DNA of 8,442 nucleotides. Source: Peptococcaceae bacterium BRH_c23. Its GTDB lineage: Bacteria > Bacillota_B > Desulfitobacteriia > Desulfitobacteriales > Desulfitobacteriaceae. The notes beneath the pieces are model-generated. The model had not been told where the DNA came from. It ran no database searches and worked only from the letters and a program-made list of their open reading frames with translations. The position numbers were made by a program, and so were the translations under genes. Below are positions 1-6,068 of the stretch, piece after piece; position 1 is the first letter of the stretch; each line of letters begins with the position of its first letter. The stretch lies in NCBI GenBank assembly GCA_000961805.1, contig LADV01000213.1, positions 1-8,442 on the forward strand, written 5' to 3'.

Positions 1-642
1 ATCTCCCCTCTTTTTAACCAGTTTGAACCCTTGAACGATCCCGCTGTCGTTACCATGGTTGATGAGCTTGCTCAAGGAGCTGGACTAAACATTGGTGCTG
101 TTCTCGTGATGGACGCCAGCAGACAGACTACAGTAGCCAACGCCTATTTTTCTGGAGTGGGTACTACTAAACGAATTGTCATTTACGACACTCTCTTACG
201 CAATTATTCCTTACCAGAGGTCAAGGCCGTGATTGCTCATGAGATGGGACATTGGCGAAATAAGGATATCAGCTATGGCCTTTTCTACGGGGTGCTAGGC
301 TGTTTCATTGTTTTTGGTCTATTAAATTTCCTCTTAAAACCTTGGTTCCCAAAAAACAGAAAAAAGCCGCCCCAGCTTTGGGCAGCCTTGCAACTGGCAC
401 TTATCCTGCTTTTCTTTGTCAGCAATCCTCTTCAGAATGCCATATCCAGAGGAATGGAGCTACGTGCGGATCGTTTTTCTCTCGAACTCACAGGAGACCT
501 GACTGGGGAAATCCTGTTGCAGAAAAACCTAGCCAGCAAAAGTCTATCGGATTTGTCTCCCCCCCGCTTCATAGTCTGGTTTAGTTATAGCCATCCACCA
601 GTGCTTACCAGAATAAACACCTTACAAAAAGAATCTCAGTAA
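1..642 (+). CDS. M48 family (Ste24/CAAX protease-like) membrane zinc metallopeptidase, 5' truncated
   Basis: This is the C-terminal part (213 codons plus stop) of a Ste24-type integral membrane metalloprotease. The frame is open to the first base of the window. The TTG at 31 should not be taken as the start, because the ten residues before it (ISPLFNQFEP) read as family sequence. The zinc site is visible: HEMGH at window codons 80-84 (238-252) gives two His ligands and the catalytic Glu. The Glu of ELRAD (codons 153-157, bases 457-471) is the expected third ligand. Between them lie two hydrophobic segments, about codons 89-110 and 126-142, the usual hairpin between the HExxH helix and the third ligand. 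The N-terminal membrane helices are off the window. Known family role: endoproteolysis of membrane or prenylated proteins; in bacteria the substrates are mostly unknown and quality control is likely. The family assignment is secure, the substrate is not. The next gene is 178 bp away with its own promoter, so I see no operon. Confidence -1.
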   Translation: MSPLFNQFEPLNDPAVVTMVDELAQGAGLNIGAVLVMDASRQTTVANAYFSGVGTTKRIVIYDTLLRNYSLPEVKAVIAHEMGHWRNKDISYGLFYGVLGCFIVFGLLNFLLKPWFPKNRKKPPQLWAALQLALILLFFVSNPLQNAISRGMELRADRFSLELTGDLTGEILLQKNLASKSLSDLSPPRFIVWFSYSHPPVLTRINTLQKESQ

Positions 643-756
643 GACTAACCAAGAATCCGTCTCCTTGTTTCTCCCCTTGTATCTCTAGTATATTAAATAG
701 TCGATTCTCTAGGCAGAAACGCTGCATATTATATTAGCGTTTTGTCAACCTAAGTA

Positions 757-785
757 TTTACGCTTTTGGTATATTATGGTAAAAT
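757..785 (+). promoter_or_regulatory. Probable sigma-A promoter of the parA-like gene (extended -10)
   Basis: TGGTAAAAT at 777-785 reads as an extended -10 (TGn followed by TAAAAT at 780-785). TTTACG at 757-762 matches four of six bases of a -35 box, and the spacer is 17 bp. The transcript would start near 792, about 29 nt before the ATG at 821. The surroundings (720-800) are AT-rich. This was judged by eye and has no experimental support. Confidence -1.
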
Positions 786-820
786 AAAGCATACATATTT
801 AGGAAGGGGTTGTTTGTAAT

Positions 821-1621
821 ATGGCTAAACATTCTAAAACTAACAATATTACAAAAGCTACACGAATCATATCTGTTGCCTCACAGAAAGGTGGGGTTGG
901 CAAGACGGCAACCGTCACAAACATGGCTGTAGGCTTAGTTAGTCTAGGATATAAGACAGCAATTATTGACATGGATGCCCAAGGTCACATTGCCTTATCC
1001 TTCGGAATCAAGAAGGCTGAACTAAAGAAAACGATTTACGATGTTTTAATTGGTGAAGCAACCATGAAAGACATCAAGCAAAATGCATTTGGGGTGGATC
1101 TGTACTTATCAAACACTTCGCTAACAAATCTTAGTCCAACAGTCATGGCTCATCTTAATGCCAAGCTATTCCCTGCCCCCAAATACCTTTTGAGAAAGGC
1201 AATTGCTCAGATAAAGACTCAGTACGATTACATTCTCATTGACACGTCTCCTAGCAATGACATGCCAACTTTGAATTCTCTATTAGCCTCCACAGATATT
1301 ATCATCCCTGTCCTTCCCGAGGGGCTGTCAATTGATGGTATCTACGAGACAATTGTTCTAATCAAGGGTATTCAGGAACAAGGTACTAAGCTAAACATTT
1401 TAGGGATTTTGCCTACAATGGTCCAAGACCATACCAACCTTCATCATGTGATGCTCCAAGAACTACGGAAAGAATTTGCTGAGACCCCAGATATAAAGGT
1501 CTTTGACACTGTTATCAAACGAGCCATACGCCATGGATTAGCCCAGTCCTACGGTGAACCTGACATTAAAAAAGCACCCGAATATCTTTCTTTTGTAAAG
1601 GAAGTATTTGCCATAGCCTAA
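821..1621 (+). CDS. Orphan ParA/Soj-family P-loop ATPase
   Basis: A 266-residue ParA/MinD-type deviant Walker ATPase. The deviant Walker A is KGGVGKT at residues 23-29, including the signature Lys23. Walker A' is DMDAQGH at 50-56, and Walker B is ILID at 138-141, followed by TSPS. The protein has a short basic N-terminus (about 14 residues, no helix-turn-helix) and a normal small-ParA length, so it resembles chromosomal Soj rather than plasmid ParA with a DNA-binding domain. ATG 821 is preceded by AGGAAGGGG at 801-809, spaced 11 bp. Proteins of this family form ATP-dependent dimers on DNA or at poles and position chromosomes, plasmids or protein clusters. Here no ParB gene follows; the next gene is convergent and metabolic. 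The usual DxDPQGN is DMDAQGH, and the residue after KGGVGKT is Ala rather than Thr. The family call is strong; the cargo is unknown. It may be a subcellular positioning ATPase rather than a chromosome partition protein. Confidence -1.
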   Translation: MAKHSKTNNITKATRIISVASQKGGVGKTATVTNMAVGLVSLGYKTAIIDMDAQGHIALSFGIKKAELKKTIYDVLIGEATMKDIKQNAFGVDLYLSNTSLTNLSPTVMAHLNAKLFPAPKYLLRKAIAQIKTQYDYILIDTSPSNDMPTLNSLLASTDIIIPVLPEGLSIDGIYETIVLIKGIQEQGTKLNILGILPTMVQDHTNLHHVMLQELRKEFAETPDIKVFDTVIKRAIRHGLAQSYGEPDIKKAPEYLSFVKEVFAIA

Positions 1622-1625
1622 AAAC

Positions 1626-1702
1626 AAAAGGGAAACAGGGGGACAGGTACTTTGTTTTGATCGCAATCAAAACAAGAAACCTGTCCCCCTGTTTCCCCCT
1701 TT
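1626..1702. repeat. REP-like palindromic element between convergent genes
   Basis: The outer arms GGGAAACAGGGGGACAGGT (1630-1648) and its exact reverse complement (1679-1697) form 19 perfect base pairs. An inner stem TTGTTTTGAT (1652-1661) pairs perfectly with 1666-1675 around a CGCA loop (1662-1665). Only about 3 nt on each side (1649-1651 and 1676-1678) interrupt the whole hairpin. The flanks are AAA on the left and TTT on the right. It starts a few bases after the parA-like stop. A transcript in either direction would fold, so it may help end transcription of both convergent genes, but there is no long T-run after it. I relate it to REP/MITE-like palindromes with a GGGGACAGGT core, sometimes mobilised by Y1-type (RAYT) transposases. 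That relation is recalled from memory, not tested here. A diverged relative of the left arm is at 7636-7661. Confidence -1.
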
Positions 1703-1827
1703 ATCTGCCAGTTTGCACGCAAAATGATCTCGAGTCCCATTTTCTATGAGTAGATGAGTAGATATTCCATATTGTCCTTCGGTGGGGGTAGCATCCTACA
1801 GGCGAAAGTATCCCTCTTGTCATTTTT

Positions 1828-3105
1828 TTAGAAGTCCCTTAGCAAATCTCCCCGCTCATTAAAGACCATCGGTTGGGGATCCCCCCTGATCTCTAGTCTA
1901 GAATCTGACCTCACTTGATCAAGGAGATGTTCGGAAATAAGAATTTCATCTAATTTCAGAGTATTTTTAATCCAGACTATTTTGATTTTGCTATAATCTA
2001 CGTTAGAACAGGTTTGAATGGCTGCTTTAAGCGCAAGAATATCGTTCTCCATAACCATCGGAATCTTAGATGCCTCTGGAAGTCTGGAGGTCAAGGGATT
2101 AGGATAGGTTTTACTATAATCAATTTTTTCAAATACCCGCTTAGTGCACACATCAGCCAGGCCTAAGCCATGAAAATTTCCGTGTGTTTCATCGGTAAGG
2201 TCAAGAACGACGATTCGTTGCATCGAAGGCTCAAATTGCATAGCAAGGGTAGGAAATCTCTTGATGATGTTCGGATCCATACCAAGTCCACTGATGTTCT
2301 TGCCAATTTTGTTAACCATGAGGACATCGTATTTAGGAAACAGGATTTGCGGCAAATTAGTCCTAGCCTCTTCAAGGAGTTCTGGCTCTTGAGTCATGAT
2401 TTCTTCCTTGGGGAGAGCCACGATCTTACAGGTCTCATCAAAGGCATTCTCAATAATGCCCAGCGCAAAAACTATATTTGTCTTCTCGATACACGTTTGA
2501 GCTATGTCCTCGATTCTTTTGGACATTTTCCCTGAACCTCCGGAATGGCAGCACTCGGCTCCTCGCTGTTTACCTAACCCTATGGCAATCATTTTAGCCA
2601 AGCCACTTTCAAATGATCCCCGAAAGGAAGTATGCGGTTTCACTCGGTTAATAATCACTGTAGCATCAGCCACGGTGGCGGCATACTTATCGAAGTAGAC
2701 AGGCATGCCTCCTGCTGAGACTCCCACTTGTACCACATCCATAGTGGCCTGAATCGGAGCCCCTACCGATTCCTCAGTAATCCCTAAACTATGTAGGACC
2801 TCCACTTGCCCTTCGGCCGTCGCCCCGCCGTGGCTCCCCATAGTCGGTATAATAAAAGGCTCTGCTCCTATGGCCTTTAAATTAGCTACCACTTCCCGTA
2901 GTATAATGACAATGTTCGCTATACCTCTACTTCCGGCTGTGACCGCAATCTTATCACCGCTTTTTATCCGACCGAGAATTTCCGGTCGTTGCATTTCTTC
3001 CTTCACTGTTTTCGGAATATCGGTAAGCATGGGTCTAGCGAAATTCTGACGTACTCTAACCATTTTAGGGATGTGCACATGGGCAAGCAATTGTTCAAGG
3101 CTCAT
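1828..3105 (-). CDS. LarA-like (DUF2088) nickel-dependent hydroxyacid racemase/epimerase homologue
   Basis: A 425-residue protein of the lactate racemase LarA superfamily. Motifs that line up with LarA are TAGSRGIAN (57-64, where LarA has its DHxRP substrate loop), MGSHGG (89-94, His92) and KPHTSFRG (156-163, His158). Next comes a Gly/Lys-rich stretch with Lys171 and IGLGK (175-179). In LarA the matching His and Lys residues hold substrate and the nickel-pincer cofactor. Spacing and side chains differ here (His158 to Lys171 is 13 residues; I recall 10 in L. plantarum LarA), so this is a distant homologue. A further His-rich motif, DETHGNFHGLG, lies at 305-315. ATG 3105 is preceded by AGGCGGG, 6 nt away, an acceptable ribosome site. 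The gene is third in the glcD-glcF operon, 119 bp after glcF, which points to a lactate-like 2-hydroxyacid substrate. Family membership is confident; racemase activity, substrate and even the nickel cofactor are inferred. No larB, larC or larE is in view. Confidence -1.
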   Translation of the reverse strand: MSLEQLLAHVHIPKMVRVRQNFARPMLTDIPKTVKEEMQRPEILGRIKSGDKIAVTAGSRGIANIVIILREVVANLKAIGAEPFIIPTMGSHGGATAEGQVEVLHSLGITEESVGAPIQATMDVVQVGVSAGGMPVYFDKYAATVADATVIINRVKPHTSFRGSFESGLAKMIAIGLGKQRGAECCHSGGSGKMSKRIEDIAQTCIEKTNIVFALGIIENAFDETCKIVALPKEEIMTQEPELLEEARTNLPQILFPKYDVLMVNKIGKNISGLGMDPNIIKRFPTLAMQFEPSMQRIVVLDLTDETHGNFHGLGLADVCTKRVFEKIDYSKTYPNPLTSRLPEASKIPMVMENDILALKAAIQTCSNVDYSKIKIVWIKNTLKLDEILISEHLLDQVRSDSRLEIRGDPQPMVFNERGDLLRDF

Positions 3106-3224
3106 TCTTTTCCCGCCTTTCTACAACGAATAGATGATTTCGAATCTTTTTCCCCAACCACTCCCAGTTGGTCTTAGCTTTACCACCAAAACTACGTCAG
3201 CCCCGACTGTAGCGGCCTGTCTTT

Positions 3225-4481
3225 TTATTCATGCCCAGCCGAGTAGGCCTGACTAAGCAATTCAATCGGGTGCATTACTTTTTGTGTCAGATGTTTCTTG
3301 CGAACTCCATGACCTATCTGCATTTCACAGGCCGGACAAGCGGTAGCCACCACTTCAGCCTCAGTAGCTGTGATATTTTTAAGTTTTTTATCAAGGATCT
3401 GCATTGAGAGCTGATAATAAGATAGATTGAACGAACCTGCTGAACCACAACATTGGTTCGCCCCGTTCATTTCTTTGAGTGTAAGATCCGGAATTTTCTT
3501 AAGCAGTTCACGTGGTTCTTTTTGGATTTTTAGCCCCCTAATGGCATGGCATGGGTCATGATAAGTTACTGTGACCGGAAGGTTATTGATGGGAATCTTA
3601 AGTTCAATATCTTGCATCAGGAACTGGGTAATATCCTTGACTTTAGAACTAAATGCTTTGGCCTCTTCAGTCCCTAATTTCTCTCCATACTCTTTGAGAG
3701 CCATCCCACAACTTGGGCAATCGGTAATAATCGCGTCAACCTCTAACCGAGAGAAAAATTTCACATTTTCCGCGGCCAAATGCAACATCGTCTCCGCATC
3801 CCCACTTGCCTCTGCTGGTACCCCACAACACAGCTGCTCCGGAATGAAGACCTCCACACGGTTCTCTTTAAGCACCTTGAGTACAGATTTTCCAGTGTTT
3901 TGAAAAATGTAATTCGTCATGCAACCCGTAAAATAAGCGACACGTTTTTGGGGATTGTCCACGGAAATCCTTGGGGAAACCCCTTGGTGGAAAGGACGTC
4001 CGGCTTGAATATCCGGCAGAAGCTTCTCTTTAGCTTCTAAGTTGGAAGGGAAAGGTTTTAAGAGACGAGACTTTCGTACTAACCACCGCAATCCGGTGCG
4101 TTGGTAGACTGTTAATAACTTAGCGACAAGGTTTAAGCGTCCATTGGATTTAAGCAAGTGATGAAAAACCGTCTTTTTAATGAGAGGCAATCCATATTTA
4201 CCGACAAGCTCTTGGCGAGCGGCCAAAACCAGTTGATCAGTCGCCACTCCATTCGGGCAAGTAGCCGTACAATTTTTACACAATAAGCATAGAGACATGG
4301 TCTCGGCAAATTTTTTGCTCAGCTCTAGATTACCCGCCAAATACTGACGAAAAAGAAAAACTCTACCCCTTGAACCCATGGTTTCTACGCCTAGTTCCCC
4401 ATAAATAGGGCAAGCTACCAAACAACCTCCACATTTACTGCAGTGATCAATTTCCGTTTGGAGATGTGAATAATCCTTCAC
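3225..4481 (-). CDS. glcF: GlcF-type Fe-S subunit of glycolate/D-lactate oxidase
   Basis: The electron-transfer partner of the FAD subunit encoded just upstream. With the GTG at 4481 as start the protein has 418 residues. It carries two 4Fe-4S ferredoxin motifs, CSKCGGCLVACP (Cys 14, 17, 20, 24) and CLLCKNCTATCP (Cys 65, 68, 71, 75). Two CCG cysteine-rich domains follow: Cys187, CCG at 218-220 and CPSC at 255-258, then Cys311, CCG at 344-346 and CPAC at 382-385. This is the full GlcF/heterodisulfide-reductase-D-like layout. The frame extends to a TTG at 4532 (435 residues). I prefer GTG 4481 because GGGGGTGAGG (4485-4494) sits at a suitable distance and VKDYSHLQTEIDHC resembles the usual start of the family. 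The start overlaps the end of glcD by 35 bp, implying translational coupling. The likely acceptor is a membrane quinone or an electron-transfer protein. Glycolate and D-lactate cannot be told apart from sequence. Confidence -1.
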   Translation of the reverse strand: MKDYSHLQTEIDHCSKCGGCLVACPIYGELGVETMGSRGRVFLFRQYLAGNLELSKKFAETMSLCLLCKNCTATCPNGVATDQLVLAARQELVGKYGLPLIKKTVFHHLLKSNGRLNLVAKLLTVYQRTGLRWLVRKSRLLKPFPSNLEAKEKLLPDIQAGRPFHQGVSPRISVDNPQKRVAYFTGCMTNYIFQNTGKSVLKVLKENRVEVFIPEQLCCGVPAEASGDAETMLHLAAENVKFFSRLEVDAIITDCPSCGMALKEYGEKLGTEEAKAFSSKVKDITQFLMQDIELKIPINNLPVTVTYHDPCHAIRGLKIQKEPRELLKKIPDLTLKEMNGANQCCGSAGSFNLSYYQLSMQILDKKLKNITATEAEVVATACPACEMQIGHGVRKKHLTQKVMHPIELLSQAYSAGHE

Positions 4482-5859
4482 TTTCCTCACCCCCGAAAAT
4501 CTTCCCTGGATTGAGAATGTTATGGGGGTCAAATGCCCTTTTGACTTCCCGGAAATAGTGCATTTCCACTGGGGTAAATTGGAGTTTCATGAAAGGAGCT
4601 TTCATGAGCCCGATTCCATGCTCTCCCGACAGCGTCCCCCCTAATTCCACTGTGGTTTTAAAAATTTCTTCTACCGCCTTTTCGACCCGCTCCATCTCCT
4701 CTGGATCTCGATGATTGGCTAAAATATTTGGATGCAAATTTCCATCCCCTGCATGTCCATAAATCGGCATTGGCAGGTCATACTTAGCGGAGATCTTCTT
4801 CAAGCGTCGAATCATCTCCGGAATCTGAGTCCGGGGAACCGTAGCATCTTCCGCAATTTTAGTCGGGTTCAACTGTACGATGGCGGTCGAAACTGCGCGT
4901 CGAGCTTTCCAGAGTTCGTCCGATTCCGCATCGTTACTGGCTACTCTAACCTCTGATGCTCCATTGTCTTGACAGATCTGAGCAATGATCGGCGCCTGTT
5001 TTTCAACGACCTCCTGGTCTCCATCCACTTCGATCAACAGAATCGCTTCTGAATCCCTCGGAAGTCCCATATGCAAGTGATTTTCTACACAGTTAATGGC
5101 CAAGTCATCCATAATTTCTAAAGCAGCTGGAATAATTCCTCTCGCAATGATTTGAGGCACTGTCTCGGCTGCCCCGTCGAGTTTAGGAAACATACTCAAA
5201 ATTGTCTTTTTAGCTTCTGGTTTAGGAATGAGCCTGACTATAATCTGGGTAACCACCCCTAGTGTCCCCTCCGAACCGATAAAGAGCCGGGTTAAGTCAT
5301 AACCTGCAACATTTTTAACGGTTCGACCCCCGGTACGGATTATTTCGCCTGCAGCAGTGACCACTTCTAAACCCATGACATAATCCCGAGTGACCCCGTA
5401 TTTAATGGCCCTGGGCCCACCCGCTCCTTCTGCCACATTGCCACCCATAGTACAGGATTTCAAACTGGCCGGATCGGGCGGATAGTATAACCCTAAGGCT
5501 TCAACTGCCTTATGTAGGTCGGCAGTGATGACACCTGGCTCAACAATCGCCACCAAGTTCTTCGCATCAATTTCTATAATACTATTTAAGCGGGTAAGAT
5601 CCATGACGATCCCCCCCTTAACGGGAACCGAGCCCCCACTTAAGCCCGTTCCTGCTCCTCTTGGGTAAAGGGGGATCTTAAGAGCTGCTGCTACTTTTAC
5701 AATTTCTTGAATCTCCAGGGTATTTTTTGGCCTAACGATATAGTCCGGCAAAAAGGTTCGGAAGGTGCCGTCATAGGAATAGCACATTCGATCCTCCAAT
5801 GTGAGATGGATATACTCCGAACCCACAATCTTCGTCAAGGCCTGAACAGTTTCTAACAT
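4447..5859 (-). CDS. glcD: GlcD-type FAD-linked oxidase subunit (glycolate/D-lactate dehydrogenase)
   Basis: A 470-residue, full-length member of the VAO/PCMH flavoprotein family. The FAD-binding half (about 38-215) contains PRGAGTGLSGGSVP (67-80), PPDPASLKSCTMGGN (127-141) and VKNVAGYDLTRLFIGSEG (181-198). The C-terminal FAD-oxidase half (about 216-455) contains YGHAGDGNLHPN (367-378) and SGEHGIG (411-417), the conserved substrate-pocket and flavin-contact motifs of GlcD/D-lactate dehydrogenases. ATG 5859 follows a near-perfect AGGAGGT (5866-5872) with 6 nt spacing, so the start is firm. It is the first gene of a minus-strand operon with glcF (overlapping) and the LarA-like gene. It should oxidise glycolate to glyoxylate or D-lactate to pyruvate at FAD and pass electrons to GlcF. 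There is no GlcE-like third subunit, which fits the two-subunit clostridial type. In an anaerobe next to a racemase homologue I favour D-lactate, as an inference. Confidence -1.
   Translation of the reverse strand: MLETVQALTKIVGSEYIHLTLEDRMCYSYDGTFRTFLPDYIVRPKNTLEIQEIVKVAAALKIPLYPRGAGTGLSGGSVPVKGGIVMDLTRLNSIIEIDAKNLVAIVEPGVITADLHKAVEALGLYYPPDPASLKSCTMGGNVAEGAGGPRAIKYGVTRDYVMGLEVVTAAGEIIRTGGRTVKNVAGYDLTRLFIGSEGTLGVVTQIIVRLIPKPEAKKTILSMFPKLDGAAETVPQIIARGIIPAALEIMDDLAINCVENHLHMGLPRDSEAILLIEVDGDQEVVEKQAPIIAQICQDNGASEVRVASNDAESDELWKARRAVSTAIVQLNPTKIAEDATVPRTQIPEMIRRLKKISAKYDLPMPIYGHAGDGNLHPNILANHRDPEEMERVEKAVEEIFKTTVELGGTLSGEHGIGLMKAPFMKLQFTPVEMHYFREVKRAFDPHNILNPGKIFGGEESEGLFTSPNGN
4485..4494 (-). 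promoter_or_regulatory. Ribosome binding site that decides the glcF start
   Basis: On the minus strand the sequence is GGGGGTGAGG, 3 nt before the GTG at 4481. The GGGGGTGA part matches AGGAGGTGA well and lies at normal distance. It is inside the end of glcD. The alternative TTG at 4532 lies deeper inside glcD, and I saw no clear purine-rich site in front of it. Confidence -1.
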
Positions 5860-6068
5860 TTTGTTACCTCCTCACTTCTTCCTTAACCCAAACACTTTCG
5901 TGCCTCGCAAATCATACCCCAAGAGCAAGAACATACCCTAAGAAAGCCCCCTTACTTTCATTATTGCTTTTATACGGGGGCCTCCCGATACTCGTGCAGA
6001 ATTGCAAGATCATCCCATGCTTCCTCGACTGGAACAGAACAGAAAATAAATGGTTTTTGAGGGACAGC
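5860..6068. other. Intergenic region upstream of the glcD operon
   Basis: This 209-bp gap separates the PLP enzyme from glcD; both are read on the minus strand. It holds the glcD ribosome site (5866-5872) and a GC-rich hairpin (5946-5981). A TATGAT hexamer lies on the minus strand at 5911-5916 and could be a -10 box, but no convincing -35 lies 16-18 bp upstream of it. I saw no clear operator. The operon promoter must be here or upstream, and I cannot place it with confidence. Confidence -1.
5940..5981 (-). terminator. Possible intrinsic terminator after the PLP enzyme gene
   Basis: On the minus strand GCCCCC (5976-5981) pairs with GGGGGC (5946-5951), followed by TTTCTT (5940-5945). The loop is 24 nt, longer than in a typical intrinsic terminator, and I see little inner pairing. 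It lies 88 nt past the stop of the PLP enzyme gene and before glcD. It could end that transcript or act as a leader structure for glcD. Moderate to low confidence. Confidence -1.

Noticed and set aside
559..565. Run of seven C in the metalloprotease gene as a possible phase-variation tract
   Set aside because: It is short, near the 3' end and encodes a sensible Ser-Pro-Pro-Arg; nothing shows slippage.
31..642. TTG at 31 as start of the metalloprotease
   Set aside because: The frame is open to base 1 and the residues before the TTG fit the family, so the gene is cut by the window edge rather than starting here.
734..769. Two similar stretches (TTAGCGTTTTG and TTTACGCTTTTGG) upstream of parA as iterons
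   Set aside because: Only two imperfect copies that need a gap to align in AT-rich DNA; too weak for an origin or operator.
1748..1763. Tandem GAGTAGAT x2
   Set aside because: A two-copy 8-bp repeat with no further structure; likely chance or a small duplication.
1776..1808. Stem CCTTCG/CGAAAG enclosing GTAG/CTAC as terminator or riboswitch
   Set aside because: The outer stem needs a wobble that exists on only one strand, the inner stem is 4 bp, and no T-run follows.
2170..2535. Plus-strand open frame inside the LarA-like gene
   Set aside because: It is the antisense shadow of a well-conserved coding gene, with no ribosome site and no recognisable motif.
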